In this document: one piece after another, positions 11,244 through 23,700 of the stretch
How positions within the stretch are numbered: position 1 is the first letter of the stretch
Layout of the letters: every line of letters starts with the position of its first letter
Assembly: GCF_023065955.2 (NCBI RefSeq)
Contig: NW_026622963.1
Location: forward strand, 12,159,001 to 12,223,000
Length of the DNA: 64,000 nucleotides
Direction of reading: 5' to 3'
DNA from: Ursus arctos
Taxonomy: Eukaryota > Chordata > Mammalia > Carnivora > Ursidae
Notes under the pieces: generated by a model
The model's database searches: none
Told to the model about the DNA's origin: nothing
Seen by the model: only the letters and a program-made list of their open reading frames with translations
Position numbers and translations under genes: made by a program

Positions 11244-13325
11244 AAAACTACTAACAGAAATATACCTAGCTTTGTAAAGAAAGAAAATTGACGAAGGGGA
11301 GTAAAAATTTATTTTGTCTTTTCCTGTCTTGTTCATGGAGGACTCTGTGTTTTAGGCAAGATTATAAACATGAATGTTCCCTCCAGACTAATCATCTTAA
11401 TCTAGTTTTTGAGAGAAGAGACCTAGATTGGCAAATTCAGAGTTAAAAAAGCATGGCCACAAAGCATGACTATTATCTTAAATATACTCCAGTCATCAGA
11501 AAACCATAAGCACTAGGACAAAAGCAAACCCGACTTAAACCTGAACCTGCTGATTGAATTTAGTTGGCTGACATTAAATTTCATTTTCCATTTCATTTTA
11601 AAATTTTGTCAGCTTACAGGACTTTGTGTCTACAAAGGAGAAGTGAGTGGAGAAGGAAGGGCTGCTTGACACAATATGGCCTCTTATGCTAACAGATAGT
11701 TTGATATTATAAATGTTAAAATCCCGCTCAGAGAATGCTTTGGCTTTTCTCTGGCCCTCCTGATGCTTCCTTTGGGCTCTCTTGGAAGCAGCCAAGCATG
11801 TGAGATGGCCACATGTGTGGTTAGCTTTGGCACTCTCCCTCTGCTGCCCTAGGGTGCAACCGAGATGAAGAGTGTCACAGGGGCTAGAAGCCGGTGTGCG
11901 TGCCGGCCCAGGAACAGAGGCTGGGGCGGCTTTGGCCTGTCCTGCAGGAAGGTGTCCTGGAAAGGTCAGGGTCAGCAGGCGAATAGAGTGAAGACAGCTG
12001 CTACCTGCAGCAGATCTGCAGAAGTTACAGTAGTTAACGGGATTAGGAAAACCGTGGGGAGAGGTATTGAAGTGACCAGTGGTACAGCAGGGGATGGGAG
12101 CAGAAGTCGTCAGCCAGTCCCTCTCTGGCCAGCCTGGGGCTTGGCTACTTGAACTCTTTTTGATTTTGTCACACTTGCTGTGAAACACTTCTAGAAGTTA
12201 AATGTCTCTGGCATTTCAACCTTCTTGAACCTTATAGGATGAGAGGGGGCAGTAAATGAGCCACAGCATCCCAGAGCATCAGAGCGGAGCGTGACCGGCT
12301 GGTTCAGCCCCCTGCTGACATAGGGATACTGAGAGGTGGTGAAGAGAGCTGGGTGACGTCCAAGGCCATGTGGTTTGAACCATTCTTGTGAACGGAGTAC
12401 CCGTATCTTGTTGCTGTGTTTGAGGCCCTTTGCAGGGGAGCTAACCTTTCTCAGGGGCTTCTCCATTTACCCCGTTGGACACTGTCACTTGGGGACAGGA
12501 GAGATGGAAAGGTGACAAGGCAGGGGTGCCCTGAGTCTAGGCTATGCTGGCTTAGGGAGGACCAGTCCCAGGTAGGACCTTTAGATGGTTCCTAGCCTCG
12601 AAGTGGAACTGATTGGTCTTTCTCTCGGTTTCCTCCTGGCATGACTGCCATGTCCCACCTCCAGGCAGTTCACTCAGCTGTTCTGCTGGGTACAGCTCAT
12701 CGTCATCGTAGCATTGCGTACGGAGCTTGAATGCCAGGCCCCACTGTAGCACTTGACACATACTGAACCCCTCAGTCCTCAGCACCCCGTGAGAGTGATG
12801 CTGTTATTACCCTGTGTTACAGGTGGGGAAGCTGAGGCTCTACCACTTATAGAACTGGCCCAAATTCAGATAACCTGTAACAAGAGCCCGGATTTGAAAC
12901 CAGGAAGTCTGGCTTCAGAGCCAGGGTTTTAGCAGTATATGCTTCTGCCTCCCCTCGGCTCAAGGAACAGGGAGACTCGCCGCACAGTAACCTCGGGTAA
13001 AAGGCACTGTGTGCTCGGTGCCGGGGGGCAGGGCACACATTCAGGACCCTAGCCGGGGAGGAGAGCCCGTGTTCTGGGCTTGTCTCTCCAGCAGGACTGT
13101 ATTCAACTCAAAAGACCCCTCTTAAGTGCCCACTTAGGGTTTACCTTAAAAAGGCAGTTGTGTGAGGCGGAGGTAAATTGGTAAAACTATAATACATGCC
13201 AGAAGGTGCAGTTTGATGTGTCCTTTTATCCCTGTGGTTTATTGATGACTGTGCCCCTGCCCCAGCTTCAGGACCCAGAGCCGCAGCTGGAAGCACTGTG
13301 GGGAAAGATGGTAGGGGAAGCTTGC

Positions 13326-13347
13326 GTGTGTGTGTGTGTGTGTGTGT
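13326..13347 (+). repeat. (GT)n microsatellite
   Basis: About eleven GT units in the intergenic spacer. Confidence 0.95.
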
Positions 13348-15164
13348 TCTGCTTTTCTCCCTACTTTCTTGAAGTCTTTGGTTAACCTTGTACAGGCCCT
13401 GCGAGTTTGGCCTTTACCCCCATAGGTCAGTGGTTCTCAAACTTCGCCTTCAAGGAATACTGCCATTTCAGGAGCTAGACCACAAATGGTACTGTGGAAG
13501 GTCTTTTTCTGATTTGCAGGGAAAATTGATAGAATTTTCCCAGTCCCAAATCTTGCACACTTTTTTCTGCTATCCCTTGTCCTAGGAATTTAAGCAGATT
13601 CCAAGGTGAAGGGACAAGTAGCAAATGGATATTAACTAAGGAGGTCAGCAGCACTGACTCCCTACAGCTTTTGTTTAGTGAACATGTGTGGAATTCTTAA
13701 AAATACCTTCTGCTAGTTGATAATTGTTCCTTGTTTGCATGTTAGAACTAAATATATCTGTGTATCAAGAATGTTCCAGAAAGTGCTGACTTCCTAAGGC
13801 CTTGCCACCTGAACAAGTCGTAAGCGCCCTCGTAGCAACAGGGAGCCATTGACATTTTTTTTGAGGAGGGTCCCGTAACCTAACCTCAGGGAGTAATTTC
13901 AGCTGGTGGGAGGAGAGGACGGAAGCGATTGTGAGGCTGTTGCAGGAATCCTCTGGCCTTATGCCCCAGATGGGTTTGGCTGAAAGCTCTTTGGTTACAG
14001 AATGGGTCCCTGGAGACAGTGGAAATGGGTCCAGCGCTGTGGGCGAGGCTGGCGGAGAGTGGGGCTGGCTCCCGGGGCGGCGTGGGAGCCGTGCTGCCGG
14101 CCGAGCCTGGGCGTGTCTGTGCGGGGCTGGAGGCCTTGCAGCCCCAACTGCCCTAAGTGCTCTCTGCTCTCTCTCTGAAAGGGATGATCAGCTTGGTTGC
14201 ATTTCACGCTGGCTCTCACAAGGGATTTTTGTTTTGCTCTACATAAAAGTGGGCCTAAAAGGCTGGGAAACCTGAAGAACACTATTGATTACAACAGATG
14301 GATTTGGTTAGCTGCTGCTGAGCTAAAGGGGGCTTGACTGATAACCTTGTAAGAAGCCCATATCGGGTGATATACTGCCACAATTTCATAGAGCCCTAGG
14401 TTTTAAAAAATGTTTTGGGGGGAGTACAAGTGAAAAGTTGCTGATAACTGTTGGTTTATAAAACATTCTCATGTAAGTCACCCCGTCAGAGGTGAGAAGG
14501 GTAGGAAAGAGTGAAGAAATCAGGCTCTCAGAAGTGCCCCAGGTCACAAAGCAAATGGTAAAACTAGAACACAAACCATTATTTTTGGCAAATATTATTT
14601 ATTAAGAATCTACTAGGGGCATTATACAGCCTTCTCTAATACAACGATCCCTCAATGGGTATCCTCACCCATACTCTCTGGATGGACAGACGGGCTGAGA
14701 GGTCCGTGACCCGCGAGGCGCAGTCAGTGAGATGTGCGGCCTGAACAGGACATCAGGTCTGGAGAACTTGGCCTTTCCACCGTACCAGGCTGCCTCCCAG
14801 TGTCTCCCAGCTTCTCCAGGACTCTCTTCTGGCTGGTATTGCCTCAAAACAGCGAGCTTGTCATTAGAAGCATGGTACAGAGATGGAATTGGGAGTTTAT
14901 TAGGAGGGAAGCCGGCAGTTACTTTCCGTGGTGCCTGGACTGGTGAGCGGCCAGGTCCTAGTGAGGCTTCACTGCCCTGGGTTTCACCTTTGCCTCCCAC
15001 AGCTGGCCGTGTGGTTAAAGGCAGGCTTCCTACTGACTTCCAGGGCACCCGCCTCCGGCCTGGAGAGCTGTTCTTCCCAGTGTGGGGCTGCATGGGGATC
15101 GCTGGGGTCTGGGACTGGAGACACTGAGTGGGCTGCTCACAGGGACACTTGTGCTCTTATCCTG

Positions 15165-15300
15165 GTTCTGTTACTGCCTCAGGGGCAGCCTGGTCATGCT
15201 CTTTCCTTCAGGCTTCATTTTCATCATCTGTGAAACGGCGAACTGAACTTGTGATCTTTCAAGCTATCTTCAGATTTAACCTGTGAATATGTTGGCAGAT
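15165..15300 (+). repeat. MIR-like relic
   Basis: The order 'tctgttactgcctcagg...ttcattttcatcatctgtgaaac' matches the MIR core and its usual 3' part. It is strongly diverged. Confidence 0.55.
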
Positions 15301-18300
15301 CTCAAACAGCTTAGGTAGATGGAGGCAAAAATTATTTTTGAGAGCCTGTTAACACCCACGATGCTCGGCTGAGCCCTTCACATCCATTACCTCTTTCAAG
15401 CCTCCCACCCCACGAGGCGAAGCAGTAGTCCCCATTCTCCAGATGAGAAAATGGGGGCCCACAGACCTTAAAACTCTTGCCCACGGATTCACAGCTGGTA
15501 AATGGTGACCTTAGGCCAACATCTACTCCCAGCCACATGTCCCGCCCTTTCCGGGACCACGGTGGGCGTAGCCAATGAATGCAGCCTGGCTGAGGCAAGT
15601 TCAGAAGGAGCTACCAAACAACCAATGGAGATGCGCAGCCCAGGCAGAAGGCCCAGCAAGGACACGGGACAGAAAGCCCGAGAACATGACCGACTCTGGC
15701 CCCCAGTCCCTGAGTCCCCATCTAGCCTGACAGTCCCCCCTTCCGAACCACTCTGTTCAGGGGAGCAGGGGTCTTGGTACTAGAATCTGGATCTAGTCTG
15801 CACACGGGCTCTGTTTTGCAACATTGAGCAAACCCAGGTTCCAGAACCCCACACCCCTTCTTTACGCGGCAGAGCCAGAGGTGAGCCTACCTAGTTACGA
15901 GGCCTAATTGATGTCGAGAAGGCTCCTAGAGCGCTCGGTGAAAGGTACCCCGTAAATCTCAGACACTGAAGAATTCTTCCACATTCATCACAGTGTTTAA
16001 TGTCCTGATTGATCTCCAGGGTAGTCAATCTCATTTGCGGGTTCAGGATGAATAGGCAGTCTGCTCCCCTATGCTGTCGCCTAGGGCTCTGCATAAAATT
16101 ATGCTAGTGCTATCTCTTTGGTAGCTTGCAATAAATTTAGCAGCGAATGTCCATTTTATTTGGATAATTGAATTAACCATTCACCAAACTTTTCAGCACT
16201 GGAGTGGAAAAAAAAATCCTCGTTTAGTTTATGTCAGAACAAAGGTTTTCAGCTTATACTGGAGGAGGGAGAGGAAGGCAGGTAAGTTGCCTGCTGTCTG
16301 GAGAACAGTGCTCTCTTATCTAACTCAGGGTGACTCCGAGGCATTAGTTACAGAGGAACCAGTGCGGATATGCGAGCAGGGAGAGCTCGAAGGAGCAGAC
16401 AGTGCCTTGGCTGGTAGCTGGGGCTGGGGCAGGGCCCTCGTCCTCTCGGCACCCACACACCCTCTACCACCCTCCCCACACCACACTGTGCTGCAGCGAA
16501 CGAAATAACCGAGCATCTCCTGCACGGCCTTCCCCAGAAGTGCTGAGCACGGCCGGCACTACAACACCCCAGGCATCTATTATTAATAAGGACGGTTTCT
16601 GTGTCTCCCTTGAAACATTCTCAAAGGGCTTTCCCTTCCATTATGTCATTAGCTATCCCAGCAACCCTCATGGGGGCGGGGCAGCCCAGGAGTTATTATT
16701 CCCGTTGTACAGGGGGAGGAGGTGGGCCCAAGGATCCGCTTGGAGCCACGTAAATGGAAACAGGGCTGGACTGACAATCCAGGCGCCTGGGCTCTGACAC
16801 ACCCTATATGCCTACAGCGCCCGGGGTGAAGGGTGGCAGAGGGATCCTGACTTCTCTCCAGCCCCGAGAAGTCCATTCAAAAGCTGGGGTTAACTATGTC
16901 AGCCCCTGGAGTTGTTGGGTGTCCTTGCTGAGCAACTCTACGCAAGTACCCTATTGACTAGTTAGTAAGATACTCTCCTTTTAGGAAGGCTTCCTTGGAC
17001 CTTGTGTCATTTGAGGCTCTCCATAGCTCAAAGAGTAGGGCTCCCACTCCAGGTCTTTCTCTTTAGAGATGAGGGCGTTGCACCAGAGAGGAGCACAGAC
17101 ACAGCTCCAAGACAAGTGCGTCCTGGAGTGAGAAAGGAGGTCCTGAGCTGGGGGTTGTGGATGGAATGAATGCCCACCATGCTGAAGAGAATTCCAGGCC
17201 ACTAGCCCTCTCTGATCATGCAGATCTGTGAAAAACCAGACAGTTACAGAATTGACCTGAAAACCCAAGGTGTGGGTTGCAGGCCTTGGCCAGGGCTGGC
17301 TGGCTGGGGGCCAGTAGGTCATTCAGGGAGGGCCTTACAGCTCCCCAGTCCTGTGCACACATTGAACCGGGTCTGCAGGGCCCTGGCCCAGCTCTGCTGT
17401 GAGGTGGCCAGTAGCACTCCTAGCTCTGAACCTTGTCCTTGCTGCCAGATTTGGCATGTCAGGGTGGCACCCTGGCCACAGGATTGGCTCCTCTCCACCT
17501 CCTCCCCAGCTGAGTGGGGAGGCTGGCTTTGCACGAGGGACCATGGGCCTCTGCAGACAGAGTGGGTTGGTCCCTCTAGACCGAGGAGACCGTGTGGGCT
17601 GATGGATGAATGGCCTGGGGCAAGAGTCCTGATTTCTATCTTTGGTTCTCTTGATGACCCCTGCTTTAATTCCAGGAAGCTCATTCAGCACACCCAGCAT
17701 GGTATGGAACCCAGACAGCACTCGTTTACCACTTAGCTATGTGTCCTTGGCAAGTCATTTAATCATTCTGTGCCTGTTTTCTCTGGAAAGCAGGGGAAAT
17801 AGCACCACTTTGCAGACTGCAGACTTTATCACAATAAAGAGGGAAGACTGCAAAGAGCACCTGTGACAACGGAAGTGGATACATGGGAGTCATTATTATC
17901 CCCCCCGCCTTGTTGGCTTACAGGACACAGTGGCTGTTACCCAAGCTCTCCTCCCTTGTGGGGGAGCACCAGACTGGGCTCCGTGAGAGGGCTGACGAGC
18001 AAGGGGAGCCCTTTCCCAGAGCTGCAAACCTCCCAGGGCGTGCTTAGGCTCCCTCTCCACCCGCCCCGGCTGCCCACCAACCCTAACTCTGCTCTATGGC
18101 CCCCCCAGGGGGAGGGGAGCAGTGAAAGCCAAAGCTTTTACTCTCCACCTCCTGCATTCCAGGCCTTGAGGCTCCACCCCACGCCTGTCTCCAGGCAGGC
18201 GAGTGTCTTCCGCTCTCTGTGTGCGGCCTCTAACACTGTGATTGTGGACTCTGCCCTCCGAGAGCTGGGGCCACCTCTTGATCTCTTTGTCCTGTTTTAA

Positions 18301-18824
18301 CTGGCTCATGGGCAGGTCTAACACTGATACTGCCTGTTGAGCCATGAAGCCAACAGTGAGTGCTCAAGCAGCGATTTGTAAATTCCCTAAGAGATCAGCT
18401 TTCAAAAGTAGAGCTCTTCTGTAAACCCTATTTCTAGGTGGGAAACTGAGGCAGAGAACCTAGCATCTTACCCCATTGCTCTCCTCCCTGTCCTGTGGTT
18501 TTCTCTGGAGAAGTCCAGAGCAGAGGTGAGTGCTGGCTGGTGGCCGGGTCTCACTGTGGGCGCAGGGCAGGCTCCCATGCCTGTTAGCGTAGCCAGCCCT
18601 AGCCTCAGAGCTGGGGCAACGAGAGCTCGGCAAGCTGGGCGTAGCCGAGGACAGTAGCCGCTTCTAGCCCAGCAGGTGCAGACCACTGTGCAGGCCCCTG
18701 TGGCTCCCGCCCTGGAGACCATCAATCATGTAATGCCCTCCACCCACACGGACAAAAGCCGAGAGTACCATGTTGCTTCCAAAAGCTCTGAACCCTGGCA
18801 GCCGTAGCGCTTAGCACACAACCA

Positions 18825-19020
18825 GGTGAATGTGGGCTCCAGTTTCAGGGCTTCTCTGTTGGTGTCTGACCTCAGGAAAGTCTCTTAAGCCTCTCTGAGC
18901 CCCAGGTTCTTCCATCTGTAAAATGGGGCTAGAAATACCTGCCCACAGGATTGCTGGAAGGATTAAAGGAGCCCACGTGAGTAGAGGTCTTAGGAGAGTG
19001 CTCAGTAATGGCAGCTGTAA
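18825..19020 (+). repeat. MIR relic
   Basis: Contains ctctctgagccccaggttct, catctgtaaaatggggctag and a ggattgctggaaggattaaa phrase, the standard MIR 3' half in order. Confidence 0.75.
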
Positions 19021-20059
19021 TGACGCCGTTGGTGACTCAGAACGCCTCCGATTTCTCCCCCAACGGCTCGGGTGGACACTGCTCATCTCCCCACAAATCA
19101 AGATGCGGCTCTTCGCCTGCATGTGGTAATATCTTATAGTTTAGCTCTTTCCCAAGCGGCTCTGTGCAAGCCTGTGGCCTTATGCAGGGTTGTGGGGTTC
19201 TAATGGGACTCGGGCCTGAGCCCTGCTTTCGAGAACCAAGGGAAGGCAGGCAGAGAAGCAGATGCTGACCAAGCCATGGGATCACTGCACTGTCACAATG
19301 TGTCCAAGGGGCCACAGAAGCCCCAAGGACACCCTGCTAAGGGGCTGTGACCCTGCTGAGTTCAGCTGGGGCAACGGAAGCCCTTGAGATTAAAATTAAG
19401 TCCTCTCTTTGATGTAAATATAAAACAAAACAGGGGTTACAAACCCAGAATCCCTTGGAGGCTCCCTGGCAAGGGAGACACTGAGCGGGCTCATCAGCCT
19501 GGGAGGACCCACTAGTGGGACGTGGAGTCAGAGGCTGCACACGGGCCTCAGCAAGGCTGTGATGGGGTCTAAGGCAGGTGCTCTGGAGGATTCATCACTG
19601 CTCTCGAGGGATGAGGAGGGAGTCAAGGACGCCAACGCCATGCATCTTCATGGCTGGGTGGGTGATGGTGCCCTGGCTGGGAACCCGGAAGGAGGAGTAG
19701 ACTTTGGGCAAGATACTACACTCGGCTTTGGACCTGCGGAGTCCGAAGACCCCAGGGAATGGAGTCCTGCCTGGGTCAGGGAGCTGAATGTGGGAGTTGT
19801 CGCAAGGAAGGCTGAATTCGGAGCTCTGTTTTGGTGGGAAGATGAGGGAGGGTAAAAGGCCTGTGCGGTCGCCTCGTTAGGCAGTGTGAGAGCTTCCCGC
19901 CTGGGGTCCACGGCTCCTTCTTTGGAGAAGTCTCAGAGCAGCTGGAGGGGGCTGGGGCCTCCCCGGGTGGCTTTTCTCTAGGCCGGGCCAACCCAAACCT
20001 GCAAGAGCCACGCTTCTCTACCTGGGCTAGTGATTGCAAAGGAAACCTCGGCCAACCAG

Positions 20060-20707
20060 AAGTCTCAGTGCAGTCGGTTTTTATTATTAAAGCCAAGATT
20101 GGAAAACGGCTGTCCCCCCCACCCCCCGTGACCCTCCCACCCACCTCCAGATTCATCCCATGATGTCCTGTGAAGGTGAAAACTAGATTTGTCTGGAAAA
20201 GACTCAGAAATGCTCATGCCAGATGGGAGAATGAGGATGAAGGAGACAGGCTCAGACGGTGGTCTCTGTGTGACTGTGTCGGCTCTGCCCAGGGTTCTGG
20301 GAAAAGACGGCTTGGGGGTGGGGCTAGACAGCCCCTGCTCACAGTGCTGTTCCCAGGGGTCCAGGGTGGGCGCCAGGAACGAAGGCAACGGAAGAGGCTG
20401 GGCTGGTCCCTGCACTCTACCCTGCTGAAGCTGGGCCACGGCTGGTTTTTGTAAAAATGGTTTAAAAAGACCCCAGCCACGAGCACCACTCTCCCCTGAG
20501 CAGGGCCAGAGGAGACGCCAGCTCTGGGCTTTGAGGTCTGAGGCATGTGGCCTCCTGGCCTAGTGACACCTCCCTGGAGGCAGGCAGCACCCTGAGGGAG
20601 GCCAGGTGGGCTCCTGGGCCCTGCGTGGGGCCCCTGGCAGCCTCTGGGACCCTAGGAGAGCATCCAAATAGCTCTCTGCCTCCTCCCACCCAGCCCACCT
20701 GGAGGCT
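20060..20707 (-). other. TMEM266: TMEM266 3'UTR
   Basis: GC-rich sequence follows the TAG on the minus strand and contains no obvious young repeat. A canonical AATAAA occurs at 20085-20080, so a 3'UTR of about 640 bases is inferred. A more distal poly(A) site cannot be excluded. Confidence 0.6.
20080..20085 (-). promoter_or_regulatory. TMEM266: TMEM266 probable poly(A) signal AATAAA
   Basis: AATAAA reads on the minus strand within the run ctttaataataaaaacc, about 620 bases after the stop. It is the first canonical hexamer seen downstream of the coding end. Confidence 0.6.
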
Positions 20708-21303
20708 CTAGGCTTCAGGGACCCTGTGCAACTTTTGCTCTTTGGATTCCAAAGATCTGAACTTCTCCTCCAGCATGGGTGCAGCAGGCTGGAAGTGGAT
20801 GACAGGCTTGATCTGAAAGACTGTGAAGCCCTCCTGATTCTTCTGGTTGAAAAGACTTACCCTGTGCTCCAGCTCAGGGCTGGTGTGGGCCGAGCCCGTG
20901 GGGCTGGGCCAGGTGAGAGGGGCTGGGTCCAAGGCCCGCTGGGATGGGCAGGGGTCCTCGGACAGGGAGGACAGCAGGTCCTGGACCGTGGCCTCTGCCA
21001 TCTGCTGCTGGGGCGGTGGCGGCAGCGGCCTAGGAGAGGGGCTGGGCTCTGAGGACGGCTCCTCGCGGGCGGTGCTGCAGTCTGTGGAGGAGCCCAGCGT
21101 CTGGCTGCTGTCGCTCTGGGCCCGGGTGACAGAGCTGCGAGTCGAGCGGGAGGCGCTCTCGGACGTGGCGCCGGCACAGGTGCCATTGCTGCTCAGCTTC
21201 AGGGCCACGTCGACCGAGAAGAGGTCGGAAGAGATATTGGGCTGGTGGACGTCTATGGCCGCTGTGGTGACTACGCACACGGCTGGCTCTGGGACACCAC
21301 TGT
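20708..21303 (-). CDS. TMEM266: TMEM266 terminal coding exon (C-terminal tail)
   Basis: This 596-nt exon holds the last 197 residues and the TAG stop at 20710-20708. The acceptor is cttgcag ending at 21304. After SGVPEPAVCVVTTAAIDVHQ come a Ser/Thr-rich block (SVTRAQSDSSQTLGSS), a proline run (PLPPPPQQQ), an acidic VQDLLSSLSEDPCP segment, and a hydrophobic motif VSLFNQKNQEGFTVFQIKPV near the end, finishing in HRVPEA. The tail is predicted disordered and cytoplasmic; specific binding partners cannot be read from sequence. A small insertion in the Ser/Thr block (STRSSV) may be lineage-specific. Open reading frames on the opposite strand here are shadows. Confidence 0.95.
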
Positions 21304-22665
21304 CTGCAAGAAAGGAGGGGTGCCGGTCACACTTCAGCCTCTGCCACACCCCTGTGGGCCCTGCTGGGGGCGCCTCTGACCCAACTGGCGGCTAGTGAGT
21401 GTGCGTGGGCTGGGCTGGGGGAGGCCTGGGTCTGTGGTCCGACTTCCCAAGGTTCGCTGCCTGCCCCGAGGGAAGATCGGGCCCCGCCCCCCTCTCCTGG
21501 GCTTCCTCGGACATGTGACACGCACTGGCCAATCATCTGCGAGGATTGATCCGCGGCAGCTATGTGTGCTCTGCCTGCAGACGGCAGTGTTCTCGATTAG
21601 AGGGCAGCTGTTCTGCCCCCCAGGTGCTGGAGGAAAGCCGACAGCCATGGACCCGTGTAGATTTAAACCATGGAGAGGCTGGGGTTATTTGCCACTGCAG
21701 CATAACCTAGCTCATCCTAACTCAGAAAGCATGAGGTTCCAGGACTAGGAACCTGGGCTTCATGGTCAGGTGGAGTCAAAGTTTTAAATGGGGCCAACAC
21801 GAGAGTGACATGATCAGGGCTGTGACTTCAGAAGATTGCATCATCCCTGTAGGATGCACTGCAGGGCGAGGACAGAGGACACTCCAGAAGGTCTTTAAGG
21901 AAGAAGTACCAAGGGGCTGCATACAGTGGGTGCAGTGGAGGCAAGGTCTCTCCCCAAAGTTGTGGGGACACTGCACTGGGGGAGAGGACTGAGCTAGAGA
22001 CGGCGGTCTCTGAGATCAGCAGACTGGAAGAAGCTTTGAAAGAGAGAGACCTCTAGGAGGTGAAATTGTAAAAAGAAAACAACCCACTGCATTATACATG
22101 TCACGCACGATGTAACATTCTAGCCTCACAAGGGAGTATACAAGGATTCAAGGAGTGTCAAATACAAACTACAAGACTCAAGACATTGGCTAAGGAGAAT
22201 GGGGTACTCTTTTAAGACTCAACCTGTCCGACAAATGAAAACCACTAGGTTCCCTGTGACTTCTTTCAAGAGCAAGAATGAAACAAATCGAGCAAGGACA
22301 TGCCCCACACCTGTTACTTCTCAAGCCCAACTGTGCTGTTACCTCACCCCCATCATGATCACGCCGTGAGGATCTCGGCTTGAGAGGAGCTGAGGTGTCC
22401 TAGATTTCCAGATTCAGCCCCCTTTCCATATGAGGGTCCCACATGCTGCCCTCATTAGTGATCACAGAGTACTCCAACCTCCACATCCAGAGCCCTGGTG
22501 CTGGACTGTGCTGGGAGCTAAAGCGGAAGGTATTAGAATCTTGAACTCTGCCTGCAGTTATAGTTCACAGGCACCAAGGGAGGGGCTCACCCGGCCGAGC
22601 TGGCCCCATTCTCAACGTTAGGGGTTGTGTGGGGCCACACAAAGGGGCCCCGGACACAGACTCAC
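21304..22665 (-). other. TMEM266: TMEM266 intron (1.4 kb)
   Basis: Contains a stretch similar to antisense L2 (about 21760-21990: gagtgacatgatcagggctg). No gene or RNA was seen. Splice sites are GTGAGTC at 22665 and TTGCAG ending at 21304 on the minus strand. Confidence 0.75.
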
Positions 22666-22728
22666 CACTGCTGGGCCCGTTGTAGTACTGGCTGACGTAG
22701 CTGTTCATGTCGTCTCTCACCGCGGCAC
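22666..22728 (-). CDS. TMEM266: TMEM266 exon: short tail exon (DDMNSY segment)
   Basis: This 63-nt exon begins with two bases finishing a Gly codon and encodes AAVRDDMNSYVSQYYNGPSS, ending with one base of an Asp codon completed by AC of the last exon. The acceptor is gcgaag ending at 22729 and the donor GTGAGTC starts at 22665. The DDMNSY-SQYYNGPSS block is a conserved part of the cytoplasmic tail, and its tyrosine-rich run may be a phosphorylation or interaction site (inference). The AAG acceptor is weaker than CAG or TAG. Codon phase on both sides supports it. Confidence 0.92.
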
Positions 22729-23389
22729 CTTCGCAGAGGAGGACAGAGAGAGCGGAGTGTGGCGGCATGCAGACACATGCCAGTATGTGTCCCTTCCCCC
22801 TGTACTCCCGCCCCTACCCGTCACCACGACAGGAGGCCGTTGTCTCCCAGGAGCTCTCTGCTGCTTCCCAGTCCTCAGTGGGGATCCGTCCCAGGGCTGG
22901 GCTGGACTGGGCATCAGGGACCCAGGTCCTCATGAAGCATCTAGCTTGATGTAGGACATGAGCAGAGCCTTTTCCTTCTCTGTCCTCAGTTTCCCCATCT
23001 CTGACATGAGGGGTATGGAAATAGTTCCTCAGGGCTTTCCCTGCCGGGATGGCCCAAATCTTTGAGTCTACCTGAGGTTCTCAGGGTGCCTGGAAACGCT
23101 GTCCTTGAGGTACAAAAGTCTCAAAGCCTTGCTAGCGGCCCCACCCGGCCAGCTTTAGAGGCTGATCATTGATGATGGCCCGCTGGCTCATCCGTCAGAG
23201 GACCCAGTCTCCCACGCAGTATGGGGATGGACCGGGGGCTGCGCTTCTCCCCCACCTACGCAGTTCCTAGCACGCAGTGAGCGCTCACTACACAGTTATT
23301 GCATGAATAGTGCGTGACAAGGTGGAAAGCTGTCCAAGGAGATAACATGGGAACATGGGTCTCAAGGAAATGCTGGTTCATCGTCTTGA

Positions 23390-23700
23390 TAGGAGTAAAG
23401 AAGAATGGGAGAGAGGAGAGGTGAGAAATTCAGAGTGGCCTGAGAATGGGAGGAAAAGCAGATGACTGGAGACCCCAAAAGCCATCCCAAGGAGCTTGGC
23501 CTTGTTCCAAGGGCAGTGAAGAACCACAGGAAAGTTTGAACATGGTCAGGTGTGACTCACTCCCAAGGTTGTGGGGAGAGTAGTCCAGAAGGTGCCAGAC
23601 TTTAGGCAGGAAGAGCAGAAACAATGCCCAGGTGAGGCTGACAGTTCTAAGGTGGGGATGGGTGGTGATGCCTGATGGGACGGATGGGAGGGATCAGGGT
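23390..23700 (-). mobile_element. L2 LINE relic
   Basis: Phrases gagtggcctgagaatggga, gagcttggccttgttccaag and gaaagtttgaacatggtcag in order resemble the antisense L2 3' region. Diverged. Confidence 0.5.

Larger units (their letters stand above)
11260..20059. other. Intergenic spacer between ETFA and TMEM266 3' ends
   Basis: About 8.8 kb without a supported gene. No young SINE or L1 was recognised here, unlike both flanks. MIR-like relics occur (14530-14580, 15165-15500, 17725-17800, 18825-19020), with a (GT)11 run at 13326. The segment 15885-16250 is AT-rich, repeat-free and possibly conserved. Open frames on both strands in the GC-rich part (16.2-20 kb) do not resemble proteins I know. Confidence 0.75.

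Noticed and set aside
20847..21395. 182-codon plus-strand frame and other frames opposite the last TMEM266 exon
   Set aside because: They are shadows of a confirmed coding exon on the other strand.
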